Positions 46,603-55,303 of a stretch of DNA of 64,000 nt are shown here, one piece after another. Position numbers and translations under genes: made by a program. The stretch is from Podocnemis expansa. Its lineage: Eukaryota > Chordata > Testudines > Podocnemididae. Location: contig ML681998.1 of the NCBI GenBank assembly GCA_007922195.1, positions 19,127,906-19,191,905 of the forward strand, given 5' to 3'. The notes under the pieces were generated by a model that saw only the letters and a program-made list of their open reading frames with translations, was not told the DNA's origin and searched no databases. Each line of letters begins with the position of its first letter. Within the stretch, counting starts at the first letter, position 1.

Positions 46603-47014
46603 GAGTATGTCTACACATCTCTTTTATTTATAAATAACACTGGTTATTTCAACATAAAAGAGATTAGGTCCACACGATGTCTTCTTATTTTGAAATGACG
46701 GGATCCATCATTTTGAAATAAGAACCGTTGTTTCGAAACAGCTTAAACCCCATTCATTTCAAAATGACGGTTATTTCAAAATAAGGTTGTTTGGACATGT
46801 TGTTTTGAAACAACACCATTGTTTCGAAACAACTGTTTTGAAACAACATGTCCAAACAGCCTTATTTTGAAATAACCATTTTAAAATAACAGCCGTTTCA
46901 ATAGCAGGCTTTCCCTTAATTCAAATTAACTTACTTTGCAATAAGGACTTTATTTTGAAATAACTCATTTCAAAATACTTATTTTGAAATAACGATGTGT
47001 GTGTAGACATAGCC
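46603..47014. mobile_element. PIF/Harbinger-like MITE, TTTCGAAATAA family (412 bp)
   Basis: Ends GAGTATGTCTACACAT and GTGTGTAGACATAGCC. The interior is TTATTTTGAAATAAC and GTTGTTTCGAAACAAC palindromes. TSD unclear. Confidence 0.75.
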
Positions 47015-47039
47015 AATTAGTCTACAGAAAAAGACCTAT

Positions 47040-47403
47040 TGATACAGCTCAAGGGCTGTGTTAGAATTAAGCGCTAGAGCCAGGTGGGGGATGCCTTCTC
47101 CCTCACCCAGCAAGCACTACCAGAGCCAGGCAAGGGGATGCCTGCTTCCCTGCCCAGCCAGAGCATGGCTTCGGCCAGGCGGGGATGCTTTCCCCATCAT
47201 CCAGCTGAGCGCCACCAGGCATCCCAGCCTGGCCCTAGCTGCAAGTAGTGGGGAAAGCACCCCCCCCGCCCAACCACGGGACTAGGGCTGGGTTGGGGCC
47301 CAGCTGGGGGGGGGGGGGGGAGACCACCTTTGGGACTGCTTGCTCTGGGTGCCACACAAGAGGTTACGGCCCTGGGAAGGCACGCTGGGCAGAAGACGGT
47401 CAA
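47040..47403. other. GC-rich unassigned insert with poly-G
   Basis: A GC-rich block (CCAGCAAGCACTACCAGAGC; poly-G at about 47305-47320) abuts the broken left end of the MITE fragment at 47404. It may be an insertion that replaced the MITE's left half. Confidence 0.4.
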
Positions 47404-47599
47404 ACTGCGCTAATTTGAACTAACGGTTAGTTTGAATTAATGAGGCTCCCTTCGGTTAGTTCAAAGTTAAGGGAGATTTTTATAATTTTGAACTAAGCTT
47501 TCCTTAGTTCAAACTAAGGAAAGAAAGTGTAGCCATGCACTAATTTAGTTTGAATTAATCCTCATTAATTCAAACTAAATTCCAAATGTAGACATAGCC
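47404..47599. mobile_element. Right part of an AGTTTGAACTAA-family MITE
   Basis: Starts in the interior (GCTAATTTGAACTAACGG) and ends with the family terminus TGTAGACATAGCC. The left terminus is missing. Confidence 0.75.
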
Positions 47600-47639
47600 T
47601 ATAATCAAACCCTAAACATCTGACTGCTAGAATCTGGGG

Positions 47640-47793
47640 CTGGACAACATGGGACGGATCATATGATAAATTGCCCTCTTCTATTCACTTCCTCTGAAGC
47701 ATCAGGCACTGGACACTGTCAGAAGACAGCATAACTGGGCAAGATAGACCACTGATCTGATCTAGTATGGCCATTCTGATGTTCTTAAACCAT
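47640..47793 (+). mobile_element. CR1 3' end, plus strand
   Basis: CACTGTCAGAAGACAGCATA, CTGGGCAAGATAGACCACTG, and TATGGCCATTCTGATGTTCT match a standard CR1 3' non-coding end. Confidence 0.85.
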
Positions 47794-47934
47794 ATAATAA
47801 GTATATATTTGGATTCTCATATCAGGGTTTCACTGCCAGAGCTTAAAAAGTAACAAGCACCTGCCACTATTTTTTTCTATCTAATTATCTCCTTTTAAAA
47901 TGTTAAAGGAATTAGTAATAATAATGAATACTTA

Positions 47935-48020
47935 ACTATTATATAGCACTTTCCCTCCATAGATGTCAAAGAGCTTTACAAAGGTCAGTATCAGCTTGAA
48001 TCTCATCTATAATGGGATGA
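47935..48020 (+). repeat. MIR/L2-like remnant
   Basis: TATATAGCACTTTCCCTCCA, CAAAGAGCTTTACAAAGGTC, then AATGGGATGAAGAAAATGAA resemble the common amniote motif of AGCGCTTTACAAA followed by a GATGGGGAAACTGAG-type core. Confidence 0.5.
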
Positions 48021-48204
48021 AGAAAATGAATCATTAATCATCACATTATAAATGGCATTCAAGCTGGGGTATGCTACATTAGTACACATTAATATTAATT
48101 GAAAGTCTACTCTAGGATTTTTCCTGAGGCATCTAAAAAAGTACCTAAAAATCCAGTATGAATTATGTATTAAAGTTGTCTTTCTCTTTTCCCCTATCCT
48201 TCAA

Positions 48205-48620
48205 CAGCACTAAGCAAGAGCTGAGAATTCATCTCTGTGACTGTGTCTTAGGAGTTAGAAAACTGACTGTTGTAGGGCACATTATTCCTCATGAAGGTGT
48301 AAAACCTGGTAAGAGGAACATTTCAGTCACTGAAATGATGCCATGTCCTCAGTCAAAGAAAGATGTCCAATGGCTCCTGGGACTGGTTAATTAGCTCAGA
48401 AAATTCATGTCCAATCTTTTTGCTGAGGTAGAGCCATTAAGGATGGCTCCTAAAGGATAAAAATCAATCGTGTTGGGGTGCTGCACAGGAGGAATCATAG
48501 GAAGGTTTAAAACAACTTCTGGCACAAGACCTGATATTGAAGTCCTATGTAACAGGAAGGCCTATTAAGATCTCAGCAGATACCTCAGAAACTGGGTTGG
48601 GTGCAGAAACATGAGAATTG
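48205..48620 (+). pseudogene. Gypsy reverse transcriptase, C-terminal part
   Basis: The frame reads GVRKLTVVGHIIPHEGVKP and QSKKDVQWLLGLVN, the RT segment just after the YxDD box of Ty3/Gypsy elements. A second frame near 48505-48600 reads GRPIKISADTSETGLGAE, the RT-to-RNase H connection with the first RNase H Asp. A stop (TAG at 48391) and frameshifts separate these. The YxDD box itself is upstream and missing. Confidence 0.8.
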
Positions 48621-48628
48621 CTGACAAC

Positions 48629-49121
48629 CAGGGCCATCCCTACAGGGGGTGCAAGACCCAGGACAACCGGCCTGTGGCAGGGCCCCTGCACCCCCTCCCT
48701 GCATGGGGGGAAAGGGGGCAGGCCAGTCCGGGTGCTGGGCTCTGCTCTTCCACCCCTCTTCTAGACCGGCCCCCTCTGTCTCCAGGGAGGAACAGCCGGC
48801 CCAGGGTAGGGATGAGAGAGCAAAGCCCAGCCTCTGGGCTGGCCCGTTCCACCCCTGGTCTGGCTGTTCTCCATCCTGGGGGTGGGGTGAGCTGACCCAG
48901 AGCAGAGGCTGGCTCTGCATATTCCCACCCCACTCCCCCCCTTCCCCTCTGCCTTTGGCTCCATGCCGAAAGCAGCAGAGAAGGGGTGGGGGATAGCACG
49001 GCCGTAGGAGGGCAGTGGTGAGGGCCCCGTGCTGTCCTGCTCACAGCAGAACAGTGCAGGGCCCAGGGAACCATGGGGCTGTGGCAATCACCCCTCTCAC
49101 CCCACCCCTAGGACGGCCCTG
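48629..49121. mobile_element. hAT element (493 bp) inside Gypsy RT-RNase H
   Basis: Ends CAGGGCCATCCCTACAGGGG and CCCCTAGGACGGCCCTG. TSD CTGACAAC / CTGGCAAC, one mismatch (48621-48628, 49122-49129). GC-rich interior with spurious open frames on both strands. Confidence 0.9.
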
Positions 49122-49511
49122 CTGGCAACTAGTGGCATATGCATCCAAATAACTGAGTGATGCAGAGACTAGATATGCACAGACTAAGAAGGGGCTTTTA
49201 GGAATCCTGTTTGCCTGTGAGAGATTGAGTCAGTAATTTATGGACAGACAGTGGAAGTTGAAACAGACCATAAGCCCTTGATTGCATTATTTAACAAACT
49301 ACTAAATGACTGTTCCTTAAGGAGTCACAGAGTGATAGTAAAGTTACAGAAGTATAATTTTCTGATGACCTGTACTCCTGGTAAATGTATTTTCACAGGA
49401 AACATTTTCCAGAGCAGCAGCTCCCACAAAGACACTGGAGACAGAGGTGCAAGCCTACATACTGTAGATATGGTTGTAAGATCAATTCTGGTAGCTAATA
49501 AGAGACAATAA
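49122..49511 (+). pseudogene. Gypsy RNase H remnant
   Basis: Resumes straight after the hAT with VAYASK, then LSDAETRYAQ and LLGILFACER in one frame, and VETDHKPLIALFNK plus LQKYNFLMTCTPGK in another. These are the canonical RNase H blocks, including the TDHKPL catalytic-Asp motif. One stop and at least one frameshift occur between them. Confidence 0.8.
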
Positions 49512-49559
49512 CAAGTAAGAGAGAAGACAGAGAAAGATGTATCATTGGGAATCCTTAAA

Positions 49560-50224
49560 GAAGTAATAATTAAAGGGTGGCCTGAAATAATAAGCAGTTG
49601 CTGTCTTAGTATAAAAGACTATTGGAATTGAAGACTTGAATTGAGTGAGGTAGATGGGGCGATTTTCAAGGGTGGTAGGTAATTCCACTGAGCCTTTGAA
49701 AAGAAATGCTACAGGCCTTATGAGATGGTGGGTGTTGATTTATTTATGTAGCATTAAATAGATTACTTAATAGTCAGCAATTATCACTCTCTATAACCAG
49801 AAATGTGCACACTACCTAGTACTAATAGTAAGTCAGTATTCACTGGCATGAAAGGAATTTTTTCCAGACATGAACTTCCTGACAAGGTGGTCAGCAAAAA
49901 TGGGCTGCAATTTTCAAGTGCAGAGATTAGGCAATTTGCCTCAGATTGGGATGTTTATCACAAAATTTCCAGTCCAAATCACCCCCCAATCAAATGAATT
50001 GGTGGAAAGGTCTATACCAGGCGTGGCAAACTGTGGCTCTGGAGCCACATGTGGCTCTTGAATGAAAAAGTGTGGCTCGCGGAAGAACATCGGCAAATCT
50101 TCTTAGTAGGTAAAAGTATATGGCTATATGCCTCAGTGTGGCTCTTGAAGGTTTAATAATCAAACTGTGTGGCTCTTGAGTTCCATAGGTTTGGCCACCC
50201 CCGGTCTATACAGATAGTAAAAAA
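49560..50224 (+). pseudogene. Gypsy integrase remnant
   Basis: GWPE and a degraded linker (49570-49720) precede VGVDLF near 49730. The H2C2 zinc-binding segment between them is missing, so there has been an internal deletion. The core continues as FSRHELPDKVVSKNGLQFSS, where the usual second catalytic Asp (SDNG) is Lys (SKNG). The NxLVERS block with the catalytic Glu is present just before the MITE at 50018. The short stretch 50204-50224 continues the same block. Inactive. Confidence 0.8.
50018..50203. mobile_element. hAT MITE, TGTGGCTC family (186 bp), in integrase
   Basis: Perfect TSD GTCTATAC (50010-50017, 50204-50211). Ends CAGGCGTGGCAAACTG and GTTTGGCCACCCCCG. Interior repeats GTGTGGCTCTTGA. 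It splits the conserved VERS-containing integrase motif. Confidence 0.9.
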
Positions 50225-50699
50225 CAGGCGTGGCCAAACTGAGGCTGGGGACCCACATGTGGCTCTTGAATGAAAAATTGTGGGTCCCGGAAGAACATCA
50301 GCAAATCAATTTAGGAAAGCAGCCCCTGCCTAGGAGTTCAGGAGCGGGTTGGGACAGTGGGGCAAAGTGCAGCATAGTTGGGATGGTGGGGAGAAGTGCG
50401 GCATGGTCAGGATTTTAAAAAAACTTGCCACTGGCCTGCAGTCTTCTACGTTTAGCAGCAGTTAAGTTTTTACTGCATAGGCCTAATTTTCGTGGTAACT
50501 TTAAGTAATTATTAAAATCTGACATTAGTAGGATTGATATTTATCCTCTTTTTACAATAAAATTAAAGTGTGCAATGAATTTTAAACTTAGTAATTTTGG
50601 AATAGGTAAAAGTCTATGGCTCTAGGCCTCAGTGTGGCTCTCAAAGGTTTAATAATCAGCTTTGTGTGGTTCTTGAGTTCCATAAGTTTGGCCACCCCC
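50225..50699. mobile_element. hAT MITE, TGTGGCTC family (475 bp), 21 bp from the first
   Basis: Ends CAGGCGTGGCCAAACTG and GTTTGGCCACCCCC. TSD GTAAAAAA / GTAAAGAA (50217-50224, 50700-50707). It has the same termini as its neighbour but an extra AT-rich middle (50290-50600). Confidence 0.85.
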
Positions 50700-51249
50700 G
50701 TAAAGAACCTAATGAAAACAATTTTGACAGTAGGGGTGATCTGTAGAAAAAGGTTCTGCTCTCCCATAGTACATCCCTGGAGAATGGGGTAAAAGATCAG
50801 ATCTAATTTACCTATTACTGCTAACTTGCTGCTATCTTAGAACAATGCCACCATTCAGGGATGAAAGAAAATCAGAAATACTATTTTGACAGAAAGGCCC
50901 ATGCGTGATCTCCCATCTCTTAACTTAGGTGATAGTGTGTGTCTGAGAAATCACACCTCTCATACTTGGGGCAAAGAGGTACAATTAAAGAACAGCTGCA
51001 TCCACACTCTTCTATGTCCATACAGACCAAGGGGACACATTTTGACATAATTGACGGGATCTACAAGTTATTCCAGAGAGTTCCAACACTGCAGAAGTTA
51101 AGGTAGATTCTAGCCTATCTCCCCTGACAGATTGGGTAACCTAAGCACGTGATGAAGAAACTGTCAGGGAACAAGAGAACTCAGATTCAGATGAAGGTCT
51201 GGTACTGAGAAGATCTAATCATGTGCTCAAAGATCCAGAAAGACTCATA
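50700..51249 (+). pseudogene. Gypsy pol C-terminal remnant
   Basis: Resumes with KNLMKT after the second MITE. LLMGRRLR, part of the typical integrase C-terminal block, is readable near 50765, followed by degraded blocks, and near 51200-51246 by LRRSNHVLKDPERL, the Arg/Pro-rich end seen in vertebrate Gypsy pol. Multiple stops. Confidence 0.7.
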
Positions 51250-51643
51250 GGCTATGTCTATACTAGCAAATTAGTCTGAATTAAGGAGGCTTAATCCAGA
51301 CTAATTTGGTCCCTAGCTACACTAGACTTAGCCTAGTTTGAACTAAAAAAAAATTTTGTTCATACAGTAAGGTCTAACCAATTGCTTAGTTCAAACTTAG
51401 TTTAAATTTTAGTTTGAACTAACTATCATGATGTAGCTGTGTTAGTTCGAACTAAATAAGTTTGAACTAAGTGGTTAGTTTGAACTAGCCGTGTTTTTTA
51501 GTTTGAACTAACTTTTAGTTCAAACTAGCTGCACTTTTTCAGTTTGAACTAAAAAGTTAGGAACAGGTTAGCTCAAACTAACCTGGAACTTCTTAGTTCA
51601 GACTAAGCAAGTCTGAACTAAGCTTTCTAATGTAGACATAGCC
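51250..51643. mobile_element. MITE of the AGTTTGAACTAA family (394 bp) in Gypsy
   Basis: Ends GGCTATGTCTATAC and GTAGACATAGCC, with ATA on both sides (51247-51249, 51644-51646). The interior is AGTTTGAACTAAC palindromes. It cuts the last codons of pol. Confidence 0.85.
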
Positions 51644-51736
51644 ATAGAGGTTTGCCAAGATATGTGGGGAAAGTGAGTGGTAAAGACTCACTTGAGAGTG
51701 ATATGCTTGTAACCTCTTCTCTCTAGGTAGCTAACA

Positions 51737-52076
51737 TGTTGAGTTTCTGGAATTATATAATACATATGTTATTCGAGAGCTGATATCTGTTTATTTGATG
51801 TTAGAGCATGCATCATTAGATAGCTCTTATACGTATCTAAAGCAAGGATAACTTGTTTTCCTCAGGAGGGAAGCTGTAGATAATACTTGCAGAAGATTGC
51901 AATTTAGAGACACTCCCTAGCATGGGACAGTGTTGTATGCATTCAGCAATGTGCCCTATATCAGATCTAACATGGATGTTCCCAGCTGCACTTCTGGGAA
52001 TCACTCCTGTCTGTGTTATTAAAGTTCTGTTCCTTACTCATTCAATAGTGTGGCCTTTAACCCTCATGACTGTTAC
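51737..52076 (+). repeat. Probable Gypsy 3' LTR
   Basis: Starts TGTTGAGTTTCTGG and ends GACTGTTACA (TG...CA). Near the end, TGTTATTAAAGTTCTG holds an ATTAAA polyadenylation signal (about 52018). It lies just downstream of pol, as expected. The 5' boundary is uncertain because no second LTR remains for comparison. Confidence 0.55.
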
Positions 52077-52169
52077 AGTGCCCTGATTCTCATTTGGACT
52101 ATAGTTACTCACACCATACTGGCACTGTAAAAGTACCTTAAAGTTTTCATGAACTACATTTACTCTAAG

Positions 52170-52368
52170 AAACAAGGAGTCTAGAGGCACTTTTAAAAAC
52201 TAACAAATTTATTTATCATGTGAGCTTTCATAGGATAAAAAATCACTGACAAAGTGGGATTTTCTCCCATGAAAGCTCATACGATAAATAAATTTGTTAC
52301 TCTTAAAAAGTGCTACTATACTTCTTGTTTGTCTTGCTGAACTAGACTAACATGGCTACCTCTTTGGA
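52170..52368. mobile_element. PLE inverted dimer with 12-bp TSD (199 bp)
   Basis: ATTTACTCTAAG (52158-52169) and ATTTACTCTCAG (52369-52380) flank it. The left half is a minus-strand PLE 3' region (AAACAAGGAGTCTAGAGGC) lacking its outermost end. The right half is a plus-strand copy to ATGGCTACCTCTTTGG. They join head to head near 52235. Confidence 0.85.
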
Positions 52369-52380
52369 ATTTACTCTCAG

Positions 52381-53006
52381 ATCACTTCACACTGCCACAG
52401 AGGTATAAAAAGTGGTCTCAGTGTATGTATTTATTCCTGGGTTTTAGGGAAAATAGTTTATGTAATGTTTAGACCATTTAAAAATAATTATTTTTCTGCA
52501 TATTCTCAAGTACAAATTATCATTTTCCTTACAGGACTCCAAAAATTATTTTCTTGCTATCCTCATGCAAGTCAATAATCCAAAATCAATCACACTATTC
52601 CATCCTGAATTAAAATAGTATGGTGATACAATCATTCACACAAAATCAGATTTTCTTACATCCTTTTGTTTTCAAGTTCAGTAACAAATTAAAAATGGCC
52701 CTTGGAGTGACACAGCAATAGTTTCTGAATGAGGATAGATGTAGATTCCTCTAAATTAGTTTAGATTGGACAACTTGACAGTTTCACTTATGTAATTCAC
52801 AGGTGGCAGGAACAAAAGCTTAGCTGAATTATTCTCTTTGCTCCTAGAAGTGAAGAGACCATCTGGATTTGCAAGTGGCTTACAAAAACTCACAAAAATG
52901 TAACTGGCACAGAGATGCTCAAAGAAATACTTCCTGCTAAAAGAAGCACAAAAGAGGAGCATGGAAACAGAAAAACAGATATGAATTATGGAAAGATCAG
53001 ATGTTT
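52381..53006. other. Unique-looking DNA
   Basis: No recognised feature. An 85-codon minus-strand frame at 52756-53013 has no domain. Confidence 0.4.
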
Positions 53007-53106
53007 GGGCCAAATTCTGCTGTTGGCTATAACAAGTAAATCAATGATGTTAGTGGAGTTACCCCAGATTTACATTATAATGGTTTAAGAAGGAGAAGAA
53101 TTTGAC
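53007..53106. repeat. Old palindromic element relative, GGGCCAAATTCT end
   Basis: GGGCCAAATTCTGCTG at the left, AGAAGAATTTGAC at the right, and GGAGTTACCCCAGATTTACA inside. A diverged relative of 37310-37437. Confidence 0.5.
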
Positions 53107-53379
53107 TTTATGTTTTATTAAAAGCAGTGACTATCTTTTGAAGAATCAAGACAGTAGCATGGTGTCTTAAGTACAAGCTGTTAAATGAGAGCTGCACTAC
53201 ATGTCCACAGGTGAGTTTTATAGAAAAGGATAAATTAGTTTAGTACAAAATGACTGTAAAAATTTGTAGTACATGTAGAACTGCACAGAAAAATTAGTAT
53301 CACTCTAGTTAAAACCCAACTCTGGTAATCCAGTGTATTCTGCACCTGAACCATTCTGTCTATCAGAATTTAATATCCT

Positions 53380-53889
53380 TGAGGATGTCTAAACTTACAA
53401 TTTAATTCAAATTAATGAGGATCAATGCAAATTAAATAAATGCATGGCCATGCTGGCTTTCATTAATTCAAACTAAGGAATGCCTTAGTTCAAATTGATG
53501 AACGCTAACTTCTAAGTTATAAAACCTCATTTAACTTCAAAGTGATGGTTCATTCGAACTCATTAGTTCGAATTAACTCAGTGTAGCCATGGTAATTCGA
53601 ACTAACTGTTAGTTCAAATTAGCCATGGCTTGATTTTCCCTCTGCAATAGCGCCCCCTATCTAATTCGAACTAGCAAGTCCTATGCATGCACATGCTAGA
53701 TCGAATTAGGGTTTCTAGTGTGGCCATGTTAATTCGAATTAATTTAATTTGAACTAATCATTATTAGTTCGAATTCAATTAATTTGAGCTAACCTTCCAC
53801 CCAGGCAGGAGCTGCAGGGGGGCAGGAGTCTTTTGGCCTGGCTGGGGGCTTACTCCCACTGACTCCAAAATTCTGTGTAAATATACCCT
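53380..53889. mobile_element. MITE of the TTCGAATTAA family (about 510 bp)
   Basis: Interior words TTAGTTCGAATT and AATTCGAACTAAC mark the family. Termini are weak: GAGGATGTCTAAAC at the left and GTGTAAATATACCC at the right. TSD not clear. A GC-rich segment (53790-53850) sits near the right end. Confidence 0.65.
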
Positions 53890-53893
53890 AAGG

Positions 53894-54119
53894 CAGTGGT
53901 TGTCAAACTTTTTCCTTGGGACCCAGTTCTGGACCCCTCTGCCATGCGGTGACCCTCCACTGCAAAAAAAGTGGCCACTGCCAGAAAATTGAACAGTGAC
54001 CATGGCTGCGGGGGTGGGGGTGGAGAAGCAGCACAGGCGAGCTGGGGAGCAAGAGCAGCCTCCCCCAGGTGCAGCACCAGTGCCACGACTCAGTACCTTT
54101 GTAACTTTGACGACCACTG
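53894..54119. mobile_element. hAT MITE, CAGTGGTTGTCAAAC family (226 bp)
   Basis: Ends CAGTGGTTGTCAAACTTT and AACTTTGACGACCACTG. Flanking 8-mers do not match, perhaps because it lies against the end of the previous MITE. Same type as 61676-62239. Confidence 0.7.
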
Positions 54120-54625
54120 CTCGTGGAACATACAGAGGGTGATCCCACATGCTATGCTCCTGTCTCAAATCAGGAAATATGTCAGGTCTCTAAAATTGCA
54201 TGTAGTAGGCTGGAGTGTGTGTGGGAGCTCCCTGCAATTGTGGGGGTGACCTGAGTGGAGAAACGAGATGGAAGTGCTGAGACAGGGGAAGGAGAAGAGA
54301 TCCAGTGCCAGGCTGGAGAGAAAGCTCCTAGAAGTTCCTATCTGCTGCTGAGCCTGTCCAAGGCCTTCCAGGTCGTGCTCCCTTCTCCACAACCCAATCC
54401 CAGGAACTGAAGCAACCGCTGTGGGTTCCACTGTCAGCTCTGCTCTTTGTCTGCTCCCTGAGTCTGCAGGAGTTTCCATGAATACACAATTGTCCACAAT
54501 ATTGTGATTGAAGGGCCGCTAGCCCTCTCTGCTTGGTCTGGTAGCCCCTGTCACTGTCAGTATGCATAAGACAGCAACACAACAGGGCTATCCACTCCAC
54601 TTCAGATTGGGCCCTTGTTATAACC
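54120..54625. other. Unassigned DNA
   Basis: No matched ends. Frames of about 110 codons on the minus strand (54165-54660) look like composition effects. Confidence 0.35.
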
Positions 54626-54812
54626 CAGGGGTGGCCAAACTTATGGAACTCAAGAGCCACACAAGTTGATTATTAAACCTTCAAGAGCCACACTGAGGCA
54701 TATAGCCGTATACTTTTACCTACTAAATTGATTTGTTGACTTTCTTCCGTGAGCCACACTTTTTCATTCAAGAGCCAAATGTGGCTCCCGAGCCACAGTT
54801 TGGCCACACCTG
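54626..54812. mobile_element. hAT MITE, TGTGGCTC family (187 bp), reversed copy
   Basis: Ends CAGGGGTGGCCAAACTT and AGTTTGGCCACACCTG. It is the reverse-orientation counterpart of 50018-50203 (CAAGAGCCACAC words). The 8-mers, if shifted by one, GTTATAAC / GCTACAGC, differ by three transitions. Confidence 0.85.
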
Positions 54813-55303
54813 GGCTACAGCATCCTAAAAAATGTGTGTAGACCGCACTTTGAAGTTATGGTTCAGGCTGAACCTCAGACTCTGAAGCCTAGGGAAGATG
54901 CTTCTATTCAGGGCAACAATGCTATCTAGAAGAAGCATAAAGATATGAACAGCTCAGGGATGGAGGCTGTTTGTAACTCTGAACAGACATCATGGTACAC
55001 TACCCTGCAGTCAGTTTTTTACAACTGAGGCTGGGAAAGATCTCTGCAGAGCTGGCAGCTCTTCCTGGTTTGCAAATAGCTCCCTGCCTTATTTCTATTT
55101 CTTGCCCTTGGGCTGAATTGGGGTGTGACCCGGGCCTCCTGGGATAACCACCTGAATATGCAAAGATCAGGGCAAGCTGCAAAAAGGAGAGCAGATTCTC
55201 CCAGCACTGGTGGGTTACCTGGAGATAAACTCCCCCAACCAGTCACAAACAATGCTTCTGATCCCCCACAATGGATATCAAGAAGCCACCATATAGCATA
55301 GCC

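Larger units (their letters stand above)
48205..52076 (+). mobile_element. Ty3/Gypsy LTR retrotransposon, 5'-truncated and decayed
   Basis: Coding pieces occur in pol order on the plus strand: RT palm end and thumb (48205-48620), RNase H (49130-49430), integrase (49560-50017 and 50204-50224), integrase C-terminal/chromo-side region (50700-51249), then a likely 3' LTR (51737-52076). The 5' LTR, gag, protease and RT fingers are missing. It is interrupted by DNA transposons at 48629-49121, 50018-50203, 50225-50699 and 51250-51643. All breaks fall inside once-continuous coding sequence, so each insertion is younger than the retroelement. Confidence 0.85.

Noticed and set aside
48585..49087. Several frames of 94-144 codons
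   Set aside because: They are confined to the 493-bp hAT inside the Gypsy element and follow its GC-rich composition.
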